Shown here: in pieces, positions 44,148 through 54,765 of the stretch | Layout of the letters: each line of letters opens with the position of its first letter | Numbering within the stretch: the first letter of the stretch is position 1 | Assembly: GCA_034401795.1 (NCBI GenBank) | Contig: JAVVLW010001269.1 | Location: 1-64,000 of the forward strand | Reading direction: 5' to 3' | Source of the DNA: Chaetoderma sp. LZ-2023a | Taxonomy: Eukaryota > Mollusca > Caudofoveata > Chaetodermatida > Chaetodermatidae | Length of the DNA stretch: 64,000 nucleotides | Translations under genes and position numbers: made by a program | The notes under the pieces: model-generated | What the model was told of the DNA's origin: nothing | The model's database searches: none | What the model saw: only the letters and a program-made list of their open reading frames with translations

Positions 44148-44290
44148 AACAATTCTCGTAGAAACAAAAGCAGATGCTTTTTTGAGTCACTAGGTCAAAG
44201 GTCAATGCCAATGTGACAAACTGGAGACAGGTGAGACAATTAATTCCGCAGAATTCTTGTTGATTGTATTATCTATTATTGTTATTCCAG

Positions 44291-47200
44291 AAACTGAGCT
44301 TCACGCATGTTATGGATCCTGGCATTCACGGCGAGACTGAGAAGATCAAACCGAGTGAAGACAACGAGGCCACAGGAATATCAGACGTTCAGCGCCAGGT
44401 TGTGTCATCATCTGATGGCGATGTGCAGCAAATTGTCGTACACAGTCGCACAAAGAAATTTATTGTAAATAAGGTTTTGGAAGGACAGCACAGTTTAGAT
44501 ATCAGTAAGGCTGTTGATGAAGAATCAGACATGCATGAGAACTCTGCGAGTCCGTCAAAGCTACCGACACCGAGAAAAGCTGCTGATAGTGTTGCGTCGC
44601 TCACAGATAATTCTGCAGTAGTACATTCACACTCTGAGCCCCCTACTGAATCTCACAGCGCATCTGCATCAAATATGAACACTGTCATGTCAGCATCTGA
44701 TTTCAGTGCAGAGTTGGAAAGACATGGAATACGTTCCACGCAGTCTGTGCCACCTGGTGTTGCGTTAGATCTGAATAGTCTTCAGGAGAAGTTGTCTCAG
44801 TTGACCACGTCACAGAAAGCCAGTGCTGTAGCAGCAACTTCAGCGCAATTTGATGTCACTCCTCCTGATTCTATAGCAGCCACAGACAATAGTCTTAACA
44901 CATCAATAGCAGGTGGTTCTATGCTACATACACCAGTGATGGATGCAAGAGTTGCTGGGGGCACAGTCAATGCTGTAATGGGGAATCAAACGCAGCCACA
45001 CATTAGTGCGCTGCCAACATTATTCTACCAGCAGCAACAATTACATCCGTACTATCAAGACTTAATAGGACAATCTTTTCTTCAACATCCTGCTAATAAT
45101 CCATCAGGTTTAGATCTAACAGGAGCAGGTGGTCCGATGCACAATTATATGGCATATCCACCGCCACCGCTTTATGGCAGCAGCAGTCACATAAATCCAT
45201 ATATATTTCAGATGCAGTTAGCACAAATGGTGCAACAACAGCCGCAGCAGCCGTCACAAGGAATGATGTGCTTTCCTCCAGATGCTAGTGCTCTGCATGA
45301 CCAGTATCAAAATGCAGCTTCATATTACCACATGGCACAGCAGCAGCAACAACAGCCCCCAATAACAAGTACTTTGACACGTTCCCCCTCCGATCTACAG
45401 AGACTGCAACAGTTATATCAAGCTTCACAGTTGTATCATGGAGGTGCCACTCTCCCAACCAGCATGCCTCCTCCATTTGTACCAAAATCATTAGTTACTG
45501 ACAAGATTCAACTAGAGCATGGCAGTCAGCCACAATCACCTGTGCTACACAGGAGAAATAAGGAATTTGGAGAGTCAATGTCTGTGTCTTTGCCAGTATC
45601 TAAGCAACATACACCAAACTTTGATATTCCTTTCCAAGCTGTTTCCATGTTTAGTAGTCTAGATCCAAATAAGCCCGTCCCTGTGTCTAGCCTTGATGGA
45701 TCTGTGAGCATGCTACAGATACCTGTATCAGAAATTCTACCACAGACACCGTCAGCGAAGAAAGGAAGTGACAGCAAAGCCTCACTAGCAAATTTAGAAC
45801 AAGCTTTGATTGAAAAACTTCATCGTAAAAAGGAGCCAGGTGCTGCCTCAATACCAAATACTGCGAGTCAGGCAAATCTATCCACCACTGCAGGTGTCAC
45901 TGCTTTAAGTCAACAGGCCATGGTGCTTGGGGAGGTGGTGAAGGGTAGTAATGAGGATATTGCAACTGCTATAGCCACAGGTGTGTCAAGCAGTGTTACC
46001 GATACAGGTTCAGAGAGTGATAGTGCTACTATTGCGAACGATAATCAATGCGCTGCTGGCAGCACACAGAAATCACGCTTTACTATTAGTGCGGTGAAAG
46101 ATGATCCGTTATCAAGTGATCGTAGGACTATCAATGATGATCATGTTGCTTCATCATCGTCATTATTGAAGAATCTGGACACATTAAAGGTTGAGACATC
46201 ATCTCTGTATCATACCATCGGGAGCACAGGTTCCTCCAATTTAGACAGCATATCCAGCACAGATTCATTGTCTTTCTTAACAGACTTCAGCGGAACTTGT
46301 CCATCGGGTCCTCCCAGTGTCAGCCAGAAGGTGAAAGGTCGATTTCAAGTGACCACCCTTCGAGATGACATCAGTCAGCAGCAACAATCCACAGTTGTCC
46401 CTCCTCTCGCAGAGCTATCAAGTGTCACCTCGTCTCCGGTATCATCGGAATCATTAACATTAGAAGCATCAGTGACACAAAACAGTTCACAATCGTCGTC
46501 ATCAACAGCGACAACACCGCGAAAAGAGGGTGGTTCTTGTCCGAACACACCTGCAGGGATCGATAGCTCTCATACTAGTATGACTAATGGTGCACTCACA
46601 GTAACAATTGCCGCTCAATCACCGGTTGAAGTGAGTAGTGGAATTGCAACTAATAACCGCATAGCTGCTTATAATGATACTAATGTCAATTTAAGCTCTA
46701 CTAACAGTAATACTAACTCTACTAATATCAATACTATCTCTACTAATGTAAATTCTACCTCTAGTAATATTAATTTTAGCTCTACTAATCACCATTTGGT
46801 TCACAGCTACAGCGCCTCTGACTGTGCTAACCTTGAGAGGATTAGTCATACTGATATGTCTGATCTTAGACTAGCTAACACCAATATCACTCGCAGTACA
46901 AATGATATTACCTCTATAAGCCCATCATTTCGTCCACAAAATATAGTTTCTGTAGCAGAATGTACCGGTAGTAAGTTGGTGGAGGAAGCATGTGGTTGTT
47001 GTACAGATAGACTTGGTCGTAGACACTCGTGTGATGCATGTTCCTATGACCTTGTCGCTGATAAAAACTGTTCTCTAGTCTCACTAGAATCAGGTGGTGG
47101 TGTCAGGGAAATGAATGCTTACAGTAATAATGTCAAGTTTTACTGTAGGAGTCTGGGAGGTTCTCGACAAAATTTGAGCAACATAGATGAAGATTACAAT

Positions 47201-47599
47201 GATAATGATGATGATGAATTCGTTAAACCCTTTGCTGACAAAAGCAAAACTCTTGCATCTAATCTATGTAGCACAACACATGAGAAAGCTAGCCCTGCCT
47301 ACTCATCAGCACAGTTGCCATATGGTTTTCTCGCACCCACCTCAATGATGCCACTAACCTCTGGCTCGCTGATGCCTGCCACCACCATGCCACTAACCTC
47401 TGGCTCGCTGATGCCTGCCACCACCATGCCGCTAACCTCTGATTTGCCAACGGGTGCCTCCACAATTAAAATACCTTGTTCTCCTTCCTTACTGCCACTA
47501 TCCTTTCCTAAGCTAGTGTGTGTGGACTCTACTGTGCAGACATCGCCAGTGTTGTTGTCAAATCCTGTGCAGCATGCCGCAGCACCTGTGAACTATAAG
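44291..47599 (+). CDS. Wnk: WNK kinase, exon G: giant exon with RFTI and RFQV docking motifs
   Basis: It opens after TTGTTATTCCAG and closes at TATAAG|GTTTGT, 1103 codons, phase 0 at both ends. It is mostly disordered: Ser/Thr-rich, with Gln and Tyr-rich parts (about exon residues 240-390) and an Asn/Ser/Thr run (about 800-835). At 46076-46087 the frame encodes RFTI (context KSRFTISAVKDDP). At 46340-46351 it encodes RFQV (context KGRFQVTTLRDD). WNKs use RFx[V/I] motifs to bind the CCT domains of SPAK/OSR1 kinases, their substrates (established). Both motifs are followed by a similar D-D pair about 7 residues on. A Cys/His cluster (CGCC-x7-HSC-x2-C, 46991-47041), an acidic DNDDDE stretch and a 39-bp tandem duplication (LTSGSLMPATTMP, about 47350-47440) are notable. 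The exon starts about 104 bases after DIRS-B ends. Confidence 0.93.
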
Positions 47600-48006
47600 G
47601 TTTGTGTTGTGTATTTATCTCACAGGCAATGCTTAGATTAATCATTACTATGTACTGGTCTTTTAGCGGACTCATTAGTATAAGAGGGTACATGCTAGTA
47701 TAAATCTCGAATGTTTGAAACTAGTTTGACTTAAAGTTTAGGCTCGGACGATTTGCAACATCATCAAAGGGTTCAGAGAGAGGACTACTAGATCAGAGAG
47801 TCCACAAATTTCAATAAGTCATTCGTTTGCGAATGAAAGACTACCTTGAGCAAACCATTCCAATCAGTTTAAGGTTCCTTATAGATTTATAAAAATTGCT
47901 GTGAGAATGAGATTTTAATTAAATTACACCGTCAGATTTCTTCGGCAAAGAATGCCAGACATTTTATCATTTTACCGTCGCAATTCACATGTATGATGTA
48001 GTTGAT

Positions 48007-48007
<1 letters not shown>

Positions 48008-48044
<37 letters not shown>
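48008..48044. repeat. (TA)n microsatellite
   Basis: An uninterrupted run of about 17 AT dinucleotides in the intron after exon G, followed by TTATATATG. Confidence 0.95.
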
Positions 48045-48049
<5 letters not shown>

Positions 48050-48187
48050 GTACCAGACATAATATACTACATAACTAATTCATGATTTCTCTTCCACATT
48101 GATTACGGATTACGGTTGTATCAGATAATGTCCGTCATTGTGATTATTTTCTAACGTGTTTGACCTAAAATTTCATGGTATAATTGT

Positions 48188-48390
48188 TTAACCTTTTAAT
48201 GGTCAAGCTTACCAAACAGAGCTGTAGTGGTCTTGAGAAATATCCATTTGCATGGCAAGAAAATTATATTTTTTTCAAGGTGACTATACTGGAATGGCTG
48301 GCACAATAACCAAACCTGTCGTGTCAGTAGTCAGTACTAGTAAATAACAAATAGTCTTTGCCTGGCCTGCAAATGTACTTTCATTAACCC
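48188..48390. mobile_element. P1 MITE forming the left side of the foldback insertion site
   Basis: TTAACCTTTTAATGGTCAAG starts the copy. The core is GGAATGGCTGGCACAATAAC ... AGTACTAGTAAATAACAAAT and the end TGTACTTTCATTAACCC. The next bases are the TTAA of the foldback element. A paralogue of this junction without insertion is at 50160-50310. Confidence 0.75.
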
Positions 48391-49794
48391 TTAAAGTTCT
48401 CATCTATTCTTAAAAGATACATATCCTAGGTAAATTTAGGACTATTTGTTACTTTATGGCCGCCATTTTAGATAGATATTTGCGGGCGCCATTATTTCAG
48501 ACTATTATCTTCGCTGGTGAGCTATTGTTCATATAAAACTATTCTCGTAACGCTAATGCTGGTCATTCTTTTGCTGGCTTTCAAGGTGAGCGCGTACTAA
48601 ACATAGCATAGTACAATACTAGTTCTATATTTCCTATGGTGCAAATAAAAACAAATAAACAAGTTACTGAATGCTGTTGCTGCCTATAGTAGCAACAGCT
48701 TTCCGTCAAATTGTTGTCAAAATAATCAGCTGATAATACAATTGTCACTAGGCAAAGGTTTGATAACAATTTGGCTGAACATCGTTGATGAAACAATCAA
48801 ATTGTTCTCAAAATAATCAGCAGGGCAGTCAATGTTGCAAGACCTGCTGAAGATATTTCGCGCAACTTTATTGACAATCATTTCTTACTCAGGCAGCAAC
48901 AGCGTTGTCAAATTTTTATTAGAATAATCAGCGAGCTTTTTATTTTGTTAGCTAACAAATGCCTACACAATAAGTTAGGCCTATATGGTATACGGAATCA
49001 AGACCCAGTCTCAGATATGCTCGAAAATTATGTTCATTTCATTGTCAATCAGGAGGTAAGCGTATTATTCTATTCACGGGAGGCATGTCAGAGGCGATCG
49101 TGCATGAGCTGGTTGACTGCTTGATCTTTTTGAACATATTTCACTCTGAAATCGGCCTCTATAAGCCTAACTAATTGTGTATGCACTTGCTCGCAAACAA
49201 AACAGGAAGTCCGCTGATTATTCTAAGAAAAATTTGACAACGCTGTTGCTGCCTGTGTAAGAAATGATTGTCAATAAAGTTGCGCGAAATATCTTCAGCA
49301 AGTCGTGCAACGTTGACTACACTGCTGATTATTTTGAGAACAATTTGATTGAAAGTTGTTGCGTCAACGATTTTCAGCCAAATTGTTATCAAATCTTTAT
49401 CTAATGACAATTGTATTATCAGCTGATTGTATTGACAACAATTTGATGGAAAGTTGTTGCTGCTATAGGCAGCAGCCGTTTTCAGTAAACCTGTTTATAA
49501 ATGTATTTGTTGTCACTTGCACCATAGGAAATATACACAACCAGTATTGAACTATGCTATGCACATCTATGCGCACGCCTTGAAAGCCACCAGAAGAATG
49601 ACTAGCATTAGCGGTACGAGAATGGTTTTATATGAACAATTGCTCACCGGCGAAGACAATAGTCTGAAATAATGGCGCCAGCAAATATCAGTCTAAAATG
49701 GCGGCTACTGTTCTAGTTAAAGTCCCCATAAATTAACAAATAGTCATAAATTTAACTAGGATATGTATCTCTTAAGAATAGATGAGAACTTTAA
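48391..49794. mobile_element. Long inverted-repeat foldback element, 1.4 kb, TTAA ends
   Basis: The left arm starts TTAAAGTTCTCATCTATTCT and the right arm ends AGAATAGATGAGAACTTTAA. Complementarity continues inward for at least 550 bases per arm. Examples are GGCCGCCATTTTAGATAGAT against AGTCTAAAATGGCGGC, TTCTTTTGCTGGCTTTCAAG against CCTTGAAAGCCACCAGAAGA, and GCAAAGGTTTGATAACAATT against AAATTGTTATCAAATCTTTA. The centre (about 48960-49190) is single-copy and contains no transposase. TTAA abuts both ends. The arms also contain P2-like GTTGCTGCCTATAGTAGCAA words. Confidence 0.85.
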
Positions 49795-49876
49795 ACACTC
49801 GTATCAGCCAAAAATAACTTCTGCTGTGGCTTTGAGAAATGTTCTTTGCAGACCAAGAGAAGACTATTTTTGAAAA

Positions 49877-50140
49877 TGGGAATTCGTATAAAATGTTATT
49901 CCTCATTAATTGCTTGGGCAATTTCAACGAAATTTGACTGGTAGGATCCTATTGCCATAGCCTCTAGAAATTCTATTCAGAATTTTGATAGGTCAATGTT
50001 TTGGCAGCAATCTGATTTTCTGAAAGTTTTCCGGAACAATTTAAAAACAGTACTCCGTCAATCAATATCCCGATTTCAACAAAACTTGTGGTTTCAATAA
50101 CAATGGTCCAGATGAGCCCTTGGGCCTATTGTTTGGTAAG
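49877..50140. repeat. Dispersed repeat copy, paralogue of 51655-51915
   Basis: GAAAATGGGAATTCGTATAA, AAATGTTATTCCTCATTAAT and AATATCCCGATTTCAACAAA, ending AATGGTCCAGATGAGC, match 51660-51910 with few differences. Its left end is fused into the arm of a P1 MITE (CTATTTTTGAAAATGG), so the junction is a rearrangement. Confidence 0.75.
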
Positions 50141-50259
50141 TGCTCCTCAAGTAAGCGGCCGCTTATACTGGAATGGCTGGCTAAATAACCAAACCTGTCA
50201 TTTCAGTACTAGTAAATAAGAAAGAAATAATCTTTGCCTGGCCTGCAAATGTACTTTCG

Positions 50260-50497
50260 TTAACCCTTTTAACACTCATATCAACAAAAACGACTTCTGC
50301 TGTTGGTTTGATAACTTCATTTACAGACCATGAGAAGACTATTTTTTTTAATTTACTGCTTGAATGATTGGCTCCATAACTGAGCCAGTCATTCCAATGG
50401 TAGATTTTCAAAAATAGTCTTAACTTGGTCTGCAAATGGACATGTTCTATGAGAAAATTAAAATTTTCTTGAACAAATTCAAGGGTTAAAGGGTTAA
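50260..50497. mobile_element. P1 MITE, complete, best shoulder sequences
   Basis: The element runs from TTAACCCTTTTAACACTCAT to AATTCAAGGGTTAAAGGGTT + AA. Core arms are GACCATGAGAAGACTATTTT and CAAAAATAGTCTTAACTTGG around GGCTCCATAACTGAGCC. It is 238 bp and ends 88 bases before exon H. Confidence 0.85.
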
Positions 50498-50585
50498 TGA
50501 AAATTTTCTGTACCAGTGTTGATCATTGAATGTTTATTTAGAAGTGCATTTTTGCTAATGTTTGTGTTCCATTCACTGTTTTTAG

Positions 50586-50671
50586 GGTCATGATAACCAG
50601 TGGCAGCAACAGCACCATAGTGAAGTATATGTCATTGAGCGAGACCCGGTGTACATTGAACTTCTTGTCAG
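50586..50671 (+). CDS. Wnk: WNK kinase, exon H: start of the C-terminal coiled coil
   Basis: The acceptor is TCACTGTTTTTAG and the donor TTGTCAG|GTCAGT. It enters in phase 0 and leaves in phase 2, which fits exon G (phase 0) and exon I (one base completes Arg). It encodes GHDNQWQQQHHSEVYVIERD then PVYIELLVR. Joined to exon I the sequence reads PVYIELLVRHERERKDLYYR..., the usual WNK C-terminal coiled coil with a D-P-x-x-x-x-L-x-x-x-H lead-in (family pattern, from memory). It is too short for ordinary gene finders. The call rests on phase on both sides and the join. Confidence 0.85.
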
Positions 50672-50848
50672 GTCAGTGTATAGCAATTCACCTTTCCAGA
50701 GTACCCACATATGACGTCATAATGAACTGCGTGGTGTGTACAATGACATCATAATGAATGACCTCAATAAGTACGTCACGAACGCATATTTGATGACGGT
50801 CTATGGGCTGCTGTACAAATTGTTTGCCTTTACTATTTAATAAATATT

Positions 50849-50941
50849 CTGTTGAATATTTTGAAACTAATTTGACTGGCCGCTGTTGCTGCCTATGGCA
50901 GCAACAGCACCCAGTCTAATTAGTTACAAAATATTCAACAG
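50849..50941. repeat. Palindromic MITE, family P2, best copy
   Basis: CTGTTGAATATTTTGAAACT ... GACTGGCCGCTGTTGCTGCC is mirrored by GGCAGCAACAGCACCCAGTC ... ACAAAATATTCAACAG around TAT. This 93-nt hairpin has only a few mismatches. The flanks ACTATTTAATAAATATT and TTCCCTGTATAGTTTTCAGG are shared with the copies at 21633 and 32747. Confidence 0.9.
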
Positions 50942-51199
50942 CTTCCCTGTATAGTTTTCAGGAAATCGATAGCTAGGGCATTCGGGGATCGATCAATCCC
51001 AACATGGCGAGGTGTTGGTGGAGCTTAGCTAGTGATGGGCGGGGCATAGCTAAAAATGGAAAGGTCCATTGCGAGAATAGACTGATTTATTTATAGCTCT
51101 GCTCCACCCATTTCTAGCTAAGCTCCGATTACTTTGTATACGTGTTTGAATTGATTTTGCCACTTGAATCCGCAGCATTTCAATTTCAAAGTGACGATA

Positions 51200-51915
51200 C
51201 AGACAAACTAATTGGCCATCTTAGATTTTCTGGAAATCTGTTAAAAGACTACTACTCATTAACGGCTTGAACCAGTTCAAGCAAACTCGGCTGTGAGGAC
51301 CCTAAAGTGGTATACTGCAGCGCTTTTATACATAATTTTGATTGGTCAATTTGTCCTGTGGCCATCTTGATCTTTCCGAAAACTGACTGAATATTTGTTT
51401 TCTCATTAACTACTTGGGCGATTTCGACCACACTGGCTGGAACGAGCCTAGGGCAGTAGGCTTCAGAAGTTGCATCCAGAATTTTAATTGGTCAATTTTT
51501 CCGGCAGCCATCTTGGATTTTTGGAACATTTTGGGAAATCAGGTAACGGGCTACTCATTAACCGCTTGGCCGATTTCAACCAAACTCAGCTGGAAGAACC
51601 CTAGGCCAAAACATGTATTCAGAATTTTGACCGCTTGATTTTGAGAGTGGCTTGGGTTTTCTGAAAATGGGAATTCGTATAAAATGTTACTCCTCATTAA
51701 TCGCTTGGGCAATTTCAACCAAATTTGACTGGAAGGTTCCTATTGTCATAGCCTCTAGAAACTCTATTCAGAATTTTGATTTTGTCAATGTTTTCGCACC
51801 AATCTCTGATTTTCTGAAAATTTTCCGGAACGATTTAAAAACGGTACTCCGTCAATCAATATCCCGATTTCAACAAAACTTGTGTGGTTTAAATAACAAT
51901 GGTCCAGGTGAGCGC
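51200..51915. repeat. Dispersed repeat with ~155-bp units (as at 646-1880)
   Basis: Phrases CAGAATTTTGATTGGTCAAT, CATCTTGGATTTTTGGAAC and GATTTCAACCAAACTCAGCT recur at about 51330, 51480 and 51600, and again to 51790. The block ends AACAATGGTCCAGGTGAGCG. It is a diverged sibling of the array at 646-1880. Confidence 0.7.
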
Positions 51916-52129
51916 GATGCCCTTTTGCTAATGCTACCACCGCCACCATTTTGCTGTTGTCATGTGGTCTTAATTTTGTTCCAACACCGAAACCTAAATC
52001 TGGCTTAGATGAACTTTGGGATAACAGTATCATGAAAATTACTAATTTCAACCGACCAATCAAATTAGTGGATTTCTTTAAAAATTAAACAGGTGCAGCG
52101 AAGACTCATTGAATGGTCAGGATAGGAAC

Positions 52130-52225
52130 CCGATGCATCAGCCATAGACCCAGCAATTAGAGAAACATTTAAGACCACTTTAGAGCGCAAAGAAACACTT
52201 TGTTGGAATCAACTTATTGGGCCGT
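52130..52225 (+). other. Possible transposon protein remnant
   Basis: One frame reads ASAIDPAIRETFKTTLERKE then TLCWNQLIGPC. It looks protein-like against its surroundings, and the wording resembles fragments seen in invertebrate mobile-element ORFs. It is about 32 codons with no start, stop context or domain. The origin is unknown. Confidence 0.25.
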
Positions 52226-54765
52226 GCATTACGCAACCGACGTATGAGTCGCTACTTATTAGCTCACATCACCTGAAAGGCCAAGTGAGCTTATGCCATG
52301 GCGATCGTCCATCGTGTGTCCGTCATCCGTCCATCAACTTTTCCTTTAAACGACTTCTCAAGAACCACTGGGCCGATTTCAATTATATTTGGCAGGAAGC
52401 ATCCTTCGGGCATAGTAATCCAAGTTTGTTCAAATGAACCCGATCGGCCAATTTGGCCAGCGGCCATCTTCGATTTAGGCTGATTTTTGGAAATGTCTAA
52501 AAATCTAAAGACTAGGGCCTAAGGGTCATTAAAGTTTGTTCAAGAGAAGTTGATCCGTCAAAAATCATGGTCGCTGTGGGCCAATCAAAATATAGCGTGT
52601 TTGGCGGCCATATTGAATTTTTTTGTTTGAGAGATTTTGAGGCCGAAATTGGTTTTGTATGTGTTTTGCGGTATTCTGATCACAAATTTGCAATTTTCGA
52701 AACTGTCCGATAAACGGTTTGGCAGCCATCTTGGATCGTTTTCCCATCAAAAGCTCCCATACTAAAGCAAGTTCAAGGGAAATTAATTGGTCAAATAGTT
52801 TTGCGGCCATCTTGGTTGACCTAGTTGTAGCGAAAATTACTTCTCCAGAACCGCTGAAAGGATCGGGCCGAAATTTGGCAGATATGATTAGTGCCTAAGG
52901 GCCATTAAAGTTTGTTCAAGAGAAGTTGATCCATCAAAAAACATGGCCGCCGTGGGCCAATCAAAATATAGCATGAAATTTTTTAAACTCATAAATGGTT
53001 TGGTGCCCATCTTGGATCATTTTCCCGGCCATCTTGGATTTTGGCCAATTTTTAGAAACGTCTAAAAATCTCCGAAACCGCTTGGGAGATTGATGCAAAC
53101 CTCATGAAATATGATTTAGGGCAAGTGCTCAGATAAACGGTTTGGTGGCCATCTTGGATCATTTTCCCGCCAAAAGCTCCCATACTAAAGCAATGGGAGA
53201 TTTTTAATGTTTTCTCGAGAACTACCTGGCCGATTTCAATTATATTTGTCAGGAAACATCTTTAGAGTGTAGAGATTCAACTTTGTTCAAACGAAGCCGA
53301 TTGGGCCGGTGGCCATCTTGGATTTTGGCCGATTTTTAGAAACGTCTAAAAATCTCCGAAACCGCTTATGGGATAGATGCCAACCTGATGAAATATGATT
53401 TAGGGCAAGAGCTGAACTAAGTTTGTTCAAGGGAACTTGATTTGTCAAATGATTTGGCGGCCATCTTGGTTGACCTAGTTGTAGCGAAAACGACTTCTCC
53501 AGAACCGCTGAAGGGATCGTGACGAAATGTGGACGATATGATTAGGGACCAAGGGCCATTAAAGTTTGTGTAATGGAAGTTGATCCGTCAAAAAACCTGG
53601 ACACCATGGGCCAATCAAAATATAGCATGTTTGGCATCCATACTGGATTTTTTTATTTGATGGCTTTTGAGGCCGAAATTGATTTTATGTGTTTTTGGGT
53701 ATTCTGATCTCAAATTTGCAATTTTCGAAACGGTCGGATAAACGGTTTGGTGGCCATCTTGTTGATAAAGAGCATTCTAGTTGAAATGCCTATGGTCCAG
53801 GTGAGCGATACAGGCCCCGTAGGGCTTCACGGTATTGGAAAAATGAAAACCGGTTATGGTATCAATTTCAATACCGGTATACCTTTCATACCGGTATTAC
53901 TCATATGTGCATTGAATGATGTTGTAGGGGGTACTTTGGGCGCCATAGCATTTGTATATTCTACATAAAACATGTGTTTTGTTGTTATTTCCCCACCCCC
54001 AAATCATCGTTGTCGTATAACGTATTAGTGTTTGAACGACATACATATGACACCATGCTCGGACATTAAATACTATTCTCGGTTCGAATTTGTTTCCATA
54101 AATGAACAAGCGGCACTATTTTTATTATCATCTATATACAAAGATAACAATATAAATCGCGTTACTTGTGTATTTTGGAAGCACTCGCGATATTAGTTCA
54201 TAAAATGTTGACTCACGTAAAATATGTGCAAGCCGGAAGTGACCCCGTAAAGTGCGCAGAATGTTTACGCGCACTTGATAAGGGGTGAATGATTGACAGC
54301 TACCATTAGTCAGCAGAAATAACAGCGAGCCACAAATATTAAATGTAAATTTTATTCCAAATATTTAAAACAAATCAACAATATAATCAAATGATAAACT
54401 TTTTTTGAAAATGTATCGTTGGAATGACTGACTCGGCTATCAAGCCAGTCATTCCAGGGATAACTCTTTTCAATAGTTTTTGCTAGGCCTATTCACTCGA
54501 GAGCACTATGTTTACTAATCTAAATGTGTGATTTTAGCACTTAAGAATACAAAACACGGGGGTCACGAGTACAACAATAGGTCTCTTATGGTTCTTAGGT
54601 GTAGAGTTAATTGCAAATAATGCATTTGCACACCAAGTGAAAACTTATTTTGAAAATTTCCCACTGGAATGACTGGCTCGGTTATCTAGCCAGTCATTCT
54701 AGTAAAAAATGTTCAAAAATAGTTTTCATTTGGTCTGCAAATGGATAATTCTCACTGCTACAGCA

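Larger units (their letters stand above)
37784..44187 (+). mobile_element. DIRS-like retrotransposon B, near full length
   Basis: Inverted terminal repeats are at 37793-37957 and 43985-44147; both carry AATACTTACCAGATGTACTA, ATGCCTATTATCTAGTCTAG and CCGGGAATTACCATAGCCGC, in opposite orientation. An internal complementary region at about 43826-43922 joins the complements of the two outer ends (TACATCTGGTAAGTATTATT + CGAAG, then GAATCAAAAAAGCATCCACT ... TAATACTTACCAGATGTACT), the hallmark of DIRS replication. Between them lie ORF1, reverse transcriptase, RNase H, the DIRS-specific domain and a tyrosine recombinase in that order. Several single-base frameshifts break the ORFs. The element is in the same orientation as WNK, and its right end is about 104 bases before exon G. 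Confidence 0.9.
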
